Shown here piece after piece: positions 31,577-40,388 of a stretch of 49,165 nt of DNA (the stretch's first letter is position 1; the number at the start of each line of letters is the position of its first letter). A program made the translations under genes and the position numbers. Origin of the DNA: Arthrobacter sp. ZGTC131 (GTDB lineage: Bacteria > Actinomycetota > Actinomycetes > Actinomycetales > Micrococcaceae); contig NZ_PJIK01000021.1 in the NCBI RefSeq assembly GCF_002929275.1, positions 1 to 49,165 of the forward strand. The letters are read 5' to 3'. The notes below the pieces were generated by a model. That model ran no database searches and was not told where the DNA came from. It saw only the letters and a program-made list of their open reading frames with translations.

Positions 31577-32491
31577 CTAGTCCCCGCCGGGAGTCAGAAT
31601 GAAGTCCCACGGATCGCTGTTGGTGGTGCTCACACGGATCTCGACGTCGAGGCCCTGGTCCGCCAGGACGTTTCCGAGCGCCTCCGCGGCAGCCGGAAGC
31701 CACAGCCATTCGCTGGCGAAATGCGACACGTCAATAAGGTAGGGGCGGCCGTTGACGGCCGCCTCACGCGCTTCGGACGCAGGATGGTGCCGGAGGTCGG
31801 CCGTGACGAACAGGTCCGCGTTGCTGGCCCGGACTTCGTCAAAGAGCGAATCTCCTGCCCCGCCGCAGACGGCAATCCGGCTGACCAGGCCGTCCTTGTC
31901 CCCGGATACCCTGACGCCGCCCGCCACCGACGGCAGGATGCCGAAGACCCGCGCCGCGAAGTCGCCCAGGGTCATCGCCTCGGCGAGGTCGCCCACCCGG
32001 CCGATGCCTTCCTCCGGAAGGCCGTTGGCGGCAGGCGTCAGCGGTGCGACATTTTCCAGCCCCAGAGCATCGGCCAGCACGTCGGAAACGCCTCCGACGG
32101 CGGAATCACCGTTTGTGTGAACGCTCAGTAGCGCCGTGCCCGACTCGATCAGGCGGTGGACTGCCCGGCCTTTGGCGGTATTCGCCGCGACGGTGGTGAC
32201 GCCCTTAAGCAGCAGGGGGTGGTGGGTGATGAGGAGCTCCGCGCCCCATTCGATGGCCTCGTCGATCACTTCGAGCGTGGGATCAACTGCGAACATGACG
32301 CGGGTGATTTCAGCAGACGGGTGACCCGCGACGAGGCCCACCTCGTCCCATTCCTCCGCCAGTGACTCGGGCCAAAGCTCCTCCACGGCCAGCATCAGCT
32401 GCCCGAGCGTGGCTGCATCGGACGATTCCGCTGCATCCGGAGTCTCCTCCGGCTCGGCTGCCACGTCACTGTTCACAGGTTCCATACTCAT
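31577..32491 (-). CDS. Nif3-like dinuclear metal centre protein
   Basis: 304 aa. The N-terminal 30 residues are an acidic extension. The core has WDEVGLVAGHPSAEITRVMFAVD, LLITHHPLLLKGV (the metal-binding His pair), LLSVHTNGDSA (His/Asp) and near the end LIDVSHFASEWLWLP (His and Glu). The family forms hexameric toroids with a two-metal site (formerly called GTP cyclohydrolase I type 2); the substrate is debated. It is paired with the DUF164 gene downstream (61-base gap) and is divergent from msrA. Confidence 0.9.
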   Translation of the reverse strand: MSMEPVNSDVAAEPEETPDAAESSDAATLGQLMLAVEELWPESLAEEWDEVGLVAGHPSAEITRVMFAVDPTLEVIDEAIEWGAELLITHHPLLLKGVTTVAANTAKGRAVHRLIESGTALLSVHTNGDSAVGGVSDVLADALGLENVAPLTPAANGLPEEGIGRVGDLAEAMTLGDFAARVFGILPSVAGGVRVSGDKDGLVSRIAVCGGAGDSLFDEVRASNADLFVTADLRHHPASEAREAAVNGRPYLIDVSHFASEWLWLPAAAEALGNVLADQGLDVEIRVSTTNSDPWDFILTPGGD

Positions 32492-32585
32492 ATTTTTACC
32501 CTACAGTCGCCCCTGGCCCGTGCCCGTTACGAGCCCGTAGGGTTACTACGGGAATCATCCGCACGGCTGAACCATTGAAGAGGAC

Positions 32586-33110
32586 ATGAAAACTTTTGTG
32601 CTTGGCGGAGGATGCTTCTGGTGCCTCGACGCCGTCTACCAGAAAACGAAGGGCGTCACGTCCGTCGTCTCGGGTTACACCGGGGGCCACGAACGCCACC
32701 CGGATTACTATTCCGTCTGCTCAGGCACCACCGGCCACGCGGAGGTCGTGGCAGTCACCTTCGACGACGACGTTATCCCGGCCGAAGTCATCCTGGACAT
32801 GTTCTTCGCCCTGCACGACCCCACCACGCTCAACCGCCAGGGATACGACGTCGGCACGCAGTACCGCTCCTCCATGTTCTACGAGACCACCGAGGAGAAA
32901 ATCCTCTTTGAGGAAGCGATCGAGCGGAACCAGGATTTGTGGTCACGGCCGATCGTGACCGAGGTCAGCCGGCTTCCGGACTTCTATCCGGCGGAAAATA
33001 TCCACCAGAACTATTACGCCAAATTCCCCGATCAGGGTTACTGCCAGGTCATCATCAACCCCAAGCTGGCCAAGGCGCGGAAATATTACTCTGCATGGCT
33101 TAATGCTTAG
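32586..33110 (+). CDS. msrA: Peptide methionine (S)-S-oxide reductase MsrA
   Basis: 174 aa. FVLGGGCFWCLDAVYQ contains the catalytic Cys in GCFWC, and GYTGGHERHPDYYSVCSGTTGHAEVV and NQDLWSRPIVTEV follow the family pattern. YPAENIHQNYYAKFPDQGYCQ holds another Cys. It repairs oxidised methionine with thioredoxin. GAGGA lies before the ATG. It stands upstream of cysK on the same strand, so sulfur-amino-acid functions cluster here. Confidence 0.94.
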   Translation: MKTFVLGGGCFWCLDAVYQKTKGVTSVVSGYTGGHERHPDYYSVCSGTTGHAEVVAVTFDDDVIPAEVILDMFFALHDPTTLNRQGYDVGTQYRSSMFYETTEEKILFEEAIERNQDLWSRPIVTEVSRLPDFYPAENIHQNYYAKFPDQGYCQVIINPKLAKARKYYSAWLNA

Positions 33111-33175
33111 CAGGGTCGCTTGCGCCCTCGTTAGGCTGACCAAAGTATTCCCTCCTGAGAGATAGGCGTAAGTAC

Positions 33176-34111
33176 ATGGCACGGATCTACGACGATGTAA
33201 CGCAGCTGGTAGGCGGCACTCCCCTGGTCAGGCTCAACCGGCTGACCGAAGGCCTGGATGCACAGGTTGCCGTCAAGCTCGAGTTCTACAATCCGGCCAA
33301 CAGCGTCAAGGACCGCATCGGCGTCGCCATCATCGACGCCGCTGAAAAGTCCGGCGCACTCAAGCCCGGCGGAACCATCGTTGAAGGCACGTCCGGCAAC
33401 ACCGGCATCGCGCTGGCCATGGTGGGTGCGGCCCGCGGCTACAAGGTCATCCTGACCATGCCGGAGACCATGTCCACCGAACGCCGTGTCATGCTGCGCG
33501 CCTTTGGCGCCGAGATCGTTCTTACCCCGGGCTCCGAAGGCATGCGCGGCGCCGTGGAGAAGGCCCAGGAGATCGTTGCCAACACGGAGAACTCCATCTG
33601 GGCCCAGCAGTTCGCCAACGAGGCCAATCCGGAGATCCACCGCAAGACCACCGCTGAGGAAATCTGGGAAGACACCGACGGCAAGGTAGACATCTTCGTC
33701 TCCGGCATCGGTACCGGCGGAACCATCACCGGCGTCGGCCAGGTCCTGAAGGAGCGCAACCCCGACGTCCAGATCGTGGCAGTCGAGCCCAAGGACTCCC
33801 CCATCCTCAACGGCGGTGCACCGGGCCCGCACAAGATCCAGGGCCTTGGCGCCAACTTCATTCCGGAGCTCCTGGACACCAACGTCTACGACGAGGTCCT
33901 GGACGCCACCCTGGAGGACTCCGTGGCCGTAGCCCGGGACCTCGGCGTCAAGGAAGGCATCCTCGGTGGCATCTCGTCCGGAGCCATCGTCTGGGGCGCA
34001 CTGGAACTGGCCAAGCGCCCGGAGAACGCGGGCAAGCTGATCGTTGCGGTGGTCTGCGACTTCGGTGAGCGTTACATCTCCACCGTCCTGTATGACGACA
34101 TCCGGGGCTAA
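33176..34111 (+). CDS. cysK: Cysteine synthase A (O-acetylserine sulfhydrylase)
   Basis: 311 aa PLP enzyme making cysteine from O-acetylserine and sulfide. The PLP Lys is in [12 protein letters not shown], the substrate loop is [12 protein letters not shown], the phosphate-binding loop is [12 protein letters not shown], and [18 protein letters not shown] follows. The start [18 protein letters not shown] is typical. cysE follows 41 bases downstream on the same strand, so the two-step pathway from serine is encoded together. Confidence 0.96.
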   Translation: MARIYDDVTQLVGGTPLVRLNRLTEGLDAQVAVKLEFYNPANSVKDRIGVAIIDAAEKSGALKPGGTIVEGTSGNTGIALAMVGAARGYKVILTMPETMSTERRVMLRAFGAEIVLTPGSEGMRGAVEKAQEIVANTENSIWAQQFANEANPEIHRKTTAEEIWEDTDGKVDIFVSGIGTGGTITGVGQVLKERNPDVQIVAVEPKDSPILNGGAPGPHKIQGLGANFIPELLDTNVYDEVLDATLEDSVAVARDLGVKEGILGGISSGAIVWGALELAKRPENAGKLIVAVVCDFGERYISTVLYDDIRG

Positions 34112-34152
34112 GCCTTAGCCAGCTGCTTTCCGTTTCCTGTAGAAAGATCTTT

Positions 34153-34737
34153 GTGGGCTTCTTCGCAAGACTTAAGGAAGACCTCGACGCCGCCCGGTCC
34201 CACGACCCGGCGGCTCGAGGTTCTTTTGAGAACTTTTTCGCCTATTCCGGGCTCCACGCCATCTGGGCGCACCGGCTGACGCACCGGCTGTGGCAGTACC
34301 CGGCACTTCGCTTTCCGGCCCGGCTCATTTCGCAGCTGACCCGGTTTTTGACGGGAATCGAGATCCATCCGGGCGCCACGATCGGACGCCGGTTCTTCAT
34401 TGACCATGGCATGGGCGTGGTGATCGGCGAGACCGCCGAAATCGGCGAAGACGTGATGATCTACCACGGGGTGACTCTGGGCGGCAGGTCCCTCGCAAAG
34501 GTGAAGCGCCACCCCACCATCGAGGACCGGGTCACGATCGGGGCCGGGGCGAAGATTCTCGGGCCCATCGTTATCGGACGGGACAGCGCAGTGGGCGCCA
34601 ACGCCGTCGTCGTCAAGGACGCGCCGCCCGAGTCCATCGTGACCGGCGTTCCGGCCAGCTGGCGCCACCGTGACGCCCAGCGTGAGACCAAACCGGCCGT
34701 GGACCCGGCCGAGTATTACATCGAGTACCGGATCTGA
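34153..34737 (+). CDS. cysE: Serine O-acetyltransferase
   Basis: 194 aa, the short EpsC-type enzyme. The N-terminal helical domain [19 protein letters not shown] leads into a left-handed beta-helix with hexapeptide repeats: [41 protein letters not shown], catalytic His/Asp in [29 protein letters not shown]. It supplies O-acetylserine to CysK. GTG start with AGAAAG seven bases upstream. It ends EYYIEYRI; as it is short, feedback control by cysteine cannot be judged. Confidence 0.94.
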   Translation: MGFFARLKEDLDAARSHDPAARGSFENFFAYSGLHAIWAHRLTHRLWQYPALRFPARLISQLTRFLTGIEIHPGATIGRRFFIDHGMGVVIGETAEIGEDVMIYHGVTLGGRSLAKVKRHPTIEDRVTIGAGAKILGPIVIGRDSAVGANAVVVKDAPPESIVTGVPASWRHRDAQRETKPAVDPAEYYIEYRI

Positions 34738-34761
34738 GCAGCCGCCGGACCTAGCGGCGGC

Positions 34762-35121
34762 TCAGTCCACGCAGAGGCAGAACGGATGGCTGGCCGGGTC
34801 GAGGAAGACGCGGAAGGTGGTGCCGGGCTGGGTGTCCGCCTTAGTGCCGCCCAGCTCAATCACCGCTTTCTCGCCTTCGTCCAGGTCCTCCACCATCAGG
34901 TCCAGATGCATCTGCTGGGGCACGGCCTGGCTAGGCCATTCCGGCGGCCGGTAGCCGTCGATCTGCTGAAACGAAATGCAGTCACTGCCGTCGTCAGGGC
35001 GGATCTCGGCCCAGGTGGGGTCAGCCTTCACCTTCCAGCCGAGCAGTGCGCCGTAAAAAGCCGCTAGGGCCCCCGCATCAGGGCAGTCAATAACGAGTCC
35101 CGGGAAGCGCGCGATAGCCAT
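34762..35121 (-). CDS. VOC family (glyoxalase-like) protein
   Basis: 119 aa with two beta-alpha-beta-beta-beta modules: FPGLVIDCPDAGALAAFYGALLGWKVKAD and then MHLDLMVEDLDEGEKAVIELGGTKA, ending RVFLDPASHPFCLCVD. These are typical of vicinal-oxygen-chelate proteins of the glyoxalase/bleomycin-resistance fold. The substrate is unknown. It is convergent with cysE. Confidence 0.88.
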   Translation of the reverse strand: MAIARFPGLVIDCPDAGALAAFYGALLGWKVKADPTWAEIRPDDGSDCISFQQIDGYRPPEWPSQAVPQQMHLDLMVEDLDEGEKAVIELGGTKADTQPGTTFRVFLDPASHPFCLCVD

Positions 35122-35151
35122 ACCGGCATACTACAGCCGGCCCAAATCACG

Positions 35152-35985
35152 TCAGCGCGCGACGCGTTTAAGGACGGCCATCACCGCGGCGTCGTACACC
35201 CGGTCCGGCAGGATCCGCCGCAACGCCAAGATCGCGGCCGCGCCCCTGCCCACGGGATAGCGGGTCTTGGGGCGCGCCGACGTGGCGGCGTGCAGGACCG
35301 CGTCGGCAACGACTTCCGGGTGCGTGGACGTGGCCGATTTGTCGGTGGACGCCAGCACCGCAGCCATCTCCTTTGCCTGGTCCATGTACGGGCCGCGTCC
35401 GGAGCTGGCCAGCAGCCCCTCGGCGGAGATGCGCCCCCACTCCGTCAGGGTGCTGGCGGGTTCGATGATAGAGACGCCGATGCCGTGCGGCTTCAGTTCG
35501 AGCCGCAGGGCGTCGCTGAGTCCCTCGACCGCGAACTTGGTGGAGTGGTACCAGGTGCCGAGCGGCTCGTAGAACTTTCCGCCGATGGACGAGATGTTGA
35601 TGATCCGCCCCTGCCCGGCGGCGCGCATGGCCGGCAGTACCAGCTGGGTCATCCGGGCAAGGCCAAAGACGTTGACATCGAACTGCCGCCTGCCTTCCGC
35701 CAGATCAACTTCCTCCAGCGAGCCGAAGGAGCCGTAGCCGGCGTTGTTCACCAGGACGTCGATCCGCGCGTGTGCGTCCAGGACGGTGCCGACAGCGTTC
35801 CGCATCGACTCATCATCAGTGACATCCAGTTGCAGGACGTTGATGCCGAGGGCTTTGAGGGGTTCCATCCTGTCTACCCGCCGCGCGCCGGCATAGACAG
35901 CGAACCCGTTGAAGGCCAGCTTTTTCGCTGCCTCAAATCCGATGCCGGTGGAGGCTCCGGTGACGAACGCTACTGGCTGGGACAC
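35152..35985 (-). CDS. Short-chain dehydrogenase/reductase
   Basis: 277 aa classical SDR. Cofactor motif TGASTGIGFEAAKKLA, NNAGYGSFGSLEEVD (NNAG), Ser in IINISSIGGKFYEP and the Tyr-x-x-x-Lys in WYHSTKFAVEGLSDAL, where the position usually Tyr is the Tyr of WYHSTK. The Arg-rich loop GARRVDR after the second strand suggests NADP preference. The C-terminal region has a basic end RVYDAAVMAVLKRVAR. The substrate is unknown. No operon partner. Confidence 0.9.
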   Translation of the reverse strand: MSQPVAFVTGASTGIGFEAAKKLAFNGFAVYAGARRVDRMEPLKALGINVLQLDVTDDESMRNAVGTVLDAHARIDVLVNNAGYGSFGSLEEVDLAEGRRQFDVNVFGLARMTQLVLPAMRAAGQGRIINISSIGGKFYEPLGTWYHSTKFAVEGLSDALRLELKPHGIGVSIIEPASTLTEWGRISAEGLLASSGRGPYMDQAKEMAAVLASTDKSATSTHPEVVADAVLHAATSARPKTRYPVGRGAAAILALRRILPDRVYDAAVMAVLKRVAR

Positions 35986-36130
35986 CCGGGACTCCTAGAT
36001 TGGCGGACGGTGCACGGCGGAACAGCCGGCGCCGGACACACAAACGGCCGGCACCTTCCCAGAGTATCGGGGAAGTGCCGGCCGTTAGCGTTCGTAGGGC
36101 GTTCCGGTATTGAACCGGGCTAGCCGGTGA

Positions 36131-37567
36131 CTAGTGGGTGTCCACGGCCTCGATCTCGGACTTGTCTTCGCCCCAGAGGGTGTGGAACGTGCCCTCAGCG
36201 TCGACGCGGCCGTAGGTGTGTGCACCGAAGAGGTCGCGCTGTCCCTGGATCACGGCGGCCGGGAGGCGCTTGCGGCGCAGGCCGTCGTAGTAAGCCAGCG
36301 AGGAGGAGAACACCGGGACGGGGATGCCCAGCTGCACGGCCGTGGCAACAACGCGGCGCCAGGCCGGCAGGACCTCGGCGATGGCCTTGGTGAAGGCCGG
36401 AGCGAACAGCAGGTTCGCCGGCTTTTCATCCGCGGCGTAGGCCTTGGTGATTTCCTTGAGCAGTTCTGCACGGATGATGCAGCCGCCGCGCCAGAGCGAA
36501 GCGATCTCGTCCAGCTTCAGGTCCCAGCCGTATTCCTTGGCTGCGGAGGTCAGCATGTCCAGGCCCTGGGCGTAGGAGACCAGCTTGGACGCGTACAGCG
36601 CCTGGCGGACGTCCTCGACGAACGTCTCCGGAACCTCGACGGCGATTTCCTCGCCGGCGAGCAGTTCCTGGGCCAGCTTGCGCTGCTCGGCCTGCGAGGA
36701 CAGCGCGCGGGCGAAGACGGATTCGGCGATGCCCGACGTCGGGGACCCCAGCTCGAGCGCGGAGATGACCGTCCAGCGGCCGGTGCCCTTCTGGCCGGCA
36801 GCGTCCACGACGACGTCCACGAACGGCTTGCCCGTACGGGTGTCCACGTGGCCCAGGACCTCGGCGGAGATCTCGATCAGGAACGACGCGAGCTCGCCCT
36901 TGTTCCACTCTGCGAAGATCTTGGACTGCTCGGCCGGTTCGATGCCGGCACCGGAGCGGAGGAGGTCGAAGGCTTCGCCGATGACCTGCATGTCGGCGTA
37001 TTCGATGCCGTTGTGGACCATCTTGACGAAGTGGCCGGCGCCGTCGGTGCCGATCCAGGCGCAGCAGGGCTGGCCGTCAACGTTAGCGGCGATCTTTTCC
37101 AGCAGCGGGCCGAGGGCGTCGTAGGACTCCTTGGAGCCGCCGGGCATGATGGACGGGCCGTTCAAAGCGCCTTCCTCACCGCCGGAAACACCGATGCCCA
37201 CGAAGTGCAGGTCCTTCTTGGCAAGGGCGGCTTCGCGGCGGCGGGTGTCCTCGTAGTGCGAGTTGCCGGCGTCGATGATGATGTCGCCCGCCTCCAGCAG
37301 CGGCTCGAGCTGCTCGATCACGGAGTCAACCGGCTTGCCGGCCTTGACCATGATCAGGACGCGGCGCGGCTTCTCCAGCGAATTGACGAGTTCTTCAAGG
37401 CTTTCGGTACGGACGAAGTCGCCCTCCTGGCCGTACTTTTCCAGCAGTGTGTCAGTCTTCTCGACCGACCTGTTGTGCAGGGCAACGGTGAAGCCGTTCC
37501 GGGCCAGGTTGCGGGCAAGGTTGGCACCCATCACCGCAAGGCCGGTGACACCGATGTGTGCTGACAT
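36131..37567 (-). CDS. gnd: 6-phosphogluconate dehydrogenase, decarboxylating
   Basis: 478 aa. NADP-binding GVTGLAVMGANLARNLA, the catalytic GHFVKMVHNGIEYADMQ (Lys, His, Asn), GTGRWTVISALELG and the C-terminal IQGQRDLFGAHTYGRVDAEGTFHTLWGE match the homodimeric 470-aa type. It converts 6-phosphogluconate to ribulose 5-phosphate in the pentose phosphate pathway. GGAG lies five bases before the ATG at 37567. It is divergent from the FadR/GntR regulator, whose neighbours also process gluconate-type sugars. Confidence 0.96.
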   Translation of the reverse strand: MSAHIGVTGLAVMGANLARNLARNGFTVALHNRSVEKTDTLLEKYGQEGDFVRTESLEELVNSLEKPRRVLIMVKAGKPVDSVIEQLEPLLEAGDIIIDAGNSHYEDTRRREAALAKKDLHFVGIGVSGGEEGALNGPSIMPGGSKESYDALGPLLEKIAANVDGQPCCAWIGTDGAGHFVKMVHNGIEYADMQVIGEAFDLLRSGAGIEPAEQSKIFAEWNKGELASFLIEISAEVLGHVDTRTGKPFVDVVVDAAGQKGTGRWTVISALELGSPTSGIAESVFARALSSQAEQRKLAQELLAGEEIAVEVPETFVEDVRQALYASKLVSYAQGLDMLTSAAKEYGWDLKLDEIASLWRGGCIIRAELLKEITKAYAADEKPANLLFAPAFTKAIAEVLPAWRRVVATAVQLGIPVPVFSSSLAYYDGLRRKRLPAAVIQGQRDLFGAHTYGRVDAEGTFHTLWGEDKSEIEAVDTH

Positions 37568-37670
37568 CAAAACTCCAATTCATTTCTGTGCAACGTGTGC
37601 AATGGGTCCCGCACGTCCTGCGGAACACGCTTGAGGCAAAGTGGCTGTGAATAAACCATATGTATTGCGG

Positions 37671-37702
37671 GCCACGTGGGGAAAGTGGCGCCCACGTAGT
37701 GG
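37671..37702. promoter_or_regulatory. Inverted repeat between gnd and the GntR-type regulator
   Basis: CCACGTGGG (37672-37680) and CCCACGTAGTGG (37691-37702) form an imperfect inverted repeat with a 10-base centre, including an E-box-like CACGTG. It could be the operator of the adjacent regulator. The direct repeat TTGCACA nearer gnd (near 37590-37605) is another candidate. Confidence 0.35.
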
Positions 37703-37806
37703 AAAGACGCGCGTCACAAACAGTCTATGATGTACGGCGCCGGGCGCGCCCGCGCCACGGGCGGCCGCGCCATGGGAGCCCGGGAAACAAACCGGCGCCG
37801 CCCGAT

Positions 37807-37812
37807 TATGCT
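37807..37812 (+). promoter_or_regulatory. -10 box TATGCT, probable leaderless start
   Basis: TATGCT is followed by seven bases and the ATG at 37820. Confidence 0.45.
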
Positions 37813-37819
37813 TACGAAT

Positions 37820-38548
37820 ATGTCAACCAGCCTCCACCACCGTGCCATCGAGCACCTGGGAACCCGAATCGTCGGCGGCAGCCTCCCCACGGGCCACGTC
37901 ATGCTGGCGGAGCAGCTGGAAGACGAACTCAAAGTGTCACGCTCGGTGGTTCGCGAGGCCGTCCGGGTGCTCCAGTCGCTCGGCCTGGTGGAAACCACCA
38001 AGCGCGTGGGAATCAGGGTCCTCCCGCCACACCGCTGGAACCCCTTCGACCCGCAGGTTATCCGCTGGCGGCTGGCCAGTGAAGGCCGCGGCGCACAGCT
38101 CAGGTCGCTGGCGGAGCTGCGGTCCGCCGTCGAACCCGTTGCCGCGGAACTCGCCGCCGTGAACGCTCCGGACGATCTCCGCCGGGAGCTGCTGGAGGTG
38201 TCCCTCGCCATGCGTGACGCCGGCCAGGCCGGCGACGTGCCCCGGTTCCTGGAACTGGACATCCAGTTCCACTCTCTGCTGCTCAGCGGGTCCGGCAACG
38301 AAATGTTCGCCAACCTCGTGGGCCAGGTGGCCGAGACGCTGACCGGCCGCACGGTGCACGGGCTGATGCCGGACCGCCCCCGCGACGTCGTCCTCCAGTG
38401 GCACCTGGACGTTGCCAAGGCAATCTTCACCGGCGATGCCGCGGAAGCCCGCGAGGCGTCCAGTCTCATCATGCGCCAGACCATCTCGGAGATGGAGCCG
38501 GTATGGGTCGAGCAGCCGCGGGTATTCGTCCCGGTGCCCCGCCGCTAG
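37820..38548 (+). CDS. FadR-subfamily GntR transcriptional regulator
   Basis: 242 aa. The winged HTH (residues about 5-75) includes MLAEQLEDELKVSRSVVREAVRVLQSLGLVETT, ending in KRVGIRVLP. The FCD ligand domain has ELDIQFHSLLL (Asp/His), GRTVHGLMP (His) and VVLQWHLDVAKAI (His), consistent with a metal-assisted carboxylate-sugar pocket. By position between gnd and the idonate/gluconate operon it is probably a gluconate- or idonate-responsive repressor (GntR role, inferred). The ATG at 37820 is preferred; the frame is open to 37727. Its stop overlaps the convergent idnD-like stop by four bases. Confidence 0.9.
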   Translation: MSTSLHHRAIEHLGTRIVGGSLPTGHVMLAEQLEDELKVSRSVVREAVRVLQSLGLVETTKRVGIRVLPPHRWNPFDPQVIRWRLASEGRGAQLRSLAELRSAVEPVAAELAAVNAPDDLRRELLEVSLAMRDAGQAGDVPRFLELDIQFHSLLLSGSGNEMFANLVGQVAETLTGRTVHGLMPDRPRDVVLQWHLDVAKAIFTGDAAEAREASSLIMRQTISEMEPVWVEQPRVFVPVPRR

Positions 38549-39618
38549 CGATCCGACGCAAAGCTCAGCAGCACTTTGCCGGATTCGGCGGAGTTGCGGG
38601 CGACGCCAAAGGCTTCGAGGGCCTCGGCCACGGGGTATTCGTGGGTGATGACGGGTTCGATGTGGAGGGTGCCGTCGGCCAGGGCGGCGATGACGTCGTC
38701 GATTTCGTCGTTGAAGCGGAAGGAGCCCTTGAGGTCGAGTTCCCGGGTGATGGCCAGGGAGATCAGGACGGGCTGCGGGCCGGTGGGCAGCAGGCCCACC
38801 ATCACCACGGTCCCGCCGCGGGCGGCGCCCCGGATCGCGGAGGCCAGCCCGTGATGGTTCCCGGAGGACTCGATCACCACATCGGCTTCGACGGCGGCGA
38901 TCGCGTCGGCGTCGCCGGCGGCCAGCACCTCGTCCGCGCCGACCGCGGCGGCGATCTCGAGCGGTTTGGCGTGCATGTCGACCGCGACGATCCGGGCCGC
39001 GCCGGCCCGTTTCAGGACCGCGACGGCCAGCGCGCCGATGGGCCCGGACCCGATCACCAGCGCGGTCTTTCCCGCAACGTCGCCGGCCCGCGCCACGGCA
39101 TGCCAGGCAACGGACGCGGGTTCGATCAGCGCCGCCGTGCGCAGGTCCAGATTCTCCGGTAGTGCCCGGAGCATCCGGGCCGGCAGGTTCACGTACCGGC
39201 TGAACGCGCCGTCGGTATGCGGGAACCGGGCCGCGCTGCCGAGGTAGGTGCAGCCGGGCGAGAGGTTTGGCCGGTCCGCCGGATACCGGGCCGCGCCCGG
39301 CCCCGGAGTGGCCGGATGAACCGCGACGGCAGTCCCCGCGGCGGGGCCGGTGCCGTCCGCCGCGGGCCGGACCACGCGCCCGGAAATCTCGTGGCCGAGC
39401 ACCAGCGGGGCCTTCAGGATCGACTCCCCCGCGGCGCCGTGGAGCCAGTAGTGCAGGTCCGAGCCGCAGATGCCGCCATAGGCCACTTCGACGACGGCCT
39501 CGTCCGGCCCCGGCGCCGCCAGCGGGGCCTCCTCGATCCGCAGGTCACCCTTCGCGTATGCGACCACGGCCGGGCCCGCGGCCGGCAAAGCTGTTGAACC
39601 ATCCGTCACCGGCGCCAT
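38545..39618 (-). CDS. idnD: Zinc-dependent alcohol dehydrogenase, probable L-idonate 5-dehydrogenase
   Basis: 357 aa MDR-type. The catalytic zinc ligand region is YGGICGSDLHYWLHGAAGES and APLVLGHEISGRVV (Cys, His-Glu). The structural-zinc cysteine loop is reduced to a single visible Cys (SPGCTYLGS). The NAD fold is LVIGSGPIGALAVAVLKRAGA with acceptor Asp in VAVDMHAKPLE. It would oxidise L-idonate to 5-ketogluconate. Its ATG overlaps the stop of the idnO-like gene (TGATG). The specific substrate is inferred from the pairing with the gluconate 5-dehydrogenase-like SDR. Confidence 0.82.
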   Translation of the reverse strand: MAPVTDGSTALPAAGPAVVAYAKGDLRIEEAPLAAPGPDEAVVEVAYGGICGSDLHYWLHGAAGESILKAPLVLGHEISGRVVRPAADGTGPAAGTAVAVHPATPGPGAARYPADRPNLSPGCTYLGSAARFPHTDGAFSRYVNLPARMLRALPENLDLRTAALIEPASVAWHAVARAGDVAGKTALVIGSGPIGALAVAVLKRAGAARIVAVDMHAKPLEIAAAVGADEVLAAGDADAIAAVEADVVIESSGNHHGLASAIRGAARGGTVVMVGLLPTGPQPVLISLAITRELDLKGSFRFNDEIDDVIAALADGTLHIEPVITHEYPVAEALEAFGVARNSAESGKVLLSFASDR

Positions 39619-40388
39619 CAGACCACCACCGTCATTCCGCCGTCGATGAAGATCGTCTGGCCGTTGACGAAGTCCGAGCCGCTCGAGGCCAGCCAGACTG
39701 CCGGGCCTGCCAGGTCCTGCACGGTCCCCCACCGGTTCGCCGGGGTCCGGCCCAGGATCCAGGAATTAAACTCCGCATCGTCCACCAGGTTTTGCGTCAT
39801 CTCGGTGTGGATGTAACCCGGCGCGATCCCGTTGATCTGCAGCCCTGAGGCCGCCCACTCCGCGGTCATGGCCCGGGTCAGGTTCCGCAGCCCGCCCTTG
39901 GCCGCGATGTACGGGGCGATCGTGGGGCGGGCCAGGTCGGTCTGCACCGAGCAGATGTTGATGACCTTCCCCCGGCCCCGGGGAATCATGTGCCGGGCCG
40001 CCTCCCGGCCCACCAAAAACGCGCTGGTCAGATCCGTGGAGATCACCCGTTCCCAGTCCTTCACATCCAGCTCCAGCATCGGCACGCGGTGCTGGATCCC
40101 GGCGTTGTTCACCAGGATCTCCAGCGGACCCACGTTCTCCTCCACCCACGCGATGCCGGAGGCGGCTGCTGCGTCGTCCGTGACGTCGAACGCGCAGCTG
40201 TGCACCCGGCCGGGCGCGTAGTCGGCCGCCATCGCAGCCTCGGCGGCCTTGAGCCGCTCCGGACTGAGCCCGTTCAGCACCACCGTGGCCCCGGCATCGG
40301 CCAGCGCCCGCGCTAACGCGTTGCCGATTCCCCGGCTCGAACCGGTCACCAGGGCAATACGCCCGGTCAGGTCAAAAAGTGAATTCAT
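39618..40388 (-). CDS. idnO: SDR, probable gluconate 5-dehydrogenase (5-ketogluconate reductase)
   Basis: 256 aa. The N-terminus LFDLTGRIALVTGSSRGIGNALARAL is close to that of gluconate 5-dehydrogenases. NNAGIQHRVPMLELD, the Ser in ICSVQTDLARPTIAPYIAAKGG and the Tyr/Lys in the same segment form the active site. It ends GQTIFIDGGMTVVV. It would reduce 5-ketogluconate to gluconate, feeding 6-phosphogluconate to gnd after phosphorylation. No gluconate kinase is seen here. ATGA overlap with the hydroxyacid dehydrogenase upstream shows one operon. Confidence 0.86.
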   Translation of the reverse strand: MNSLFDLTGRIALVTGSSRGIGNALARALADAGATVVLNGLSPERLKAAEAAMAADYAPGRVHSCAFDVTDDAAAASGIAWVEENVGPLEILVNNAGIQHRVPMLELDVKDWERVISTDLTSAFLVGREAARHMIPRGRGKVINICSVQTDLARPTIAPYIAAKGGLRNLTRAMTAEWAASGLQINGIAPGYIHTEMTQNLVDDAEFNSWILGRTPANRWGTVQDLAGPAVWLASSGSDFVNGQTIFIDGGMTVVV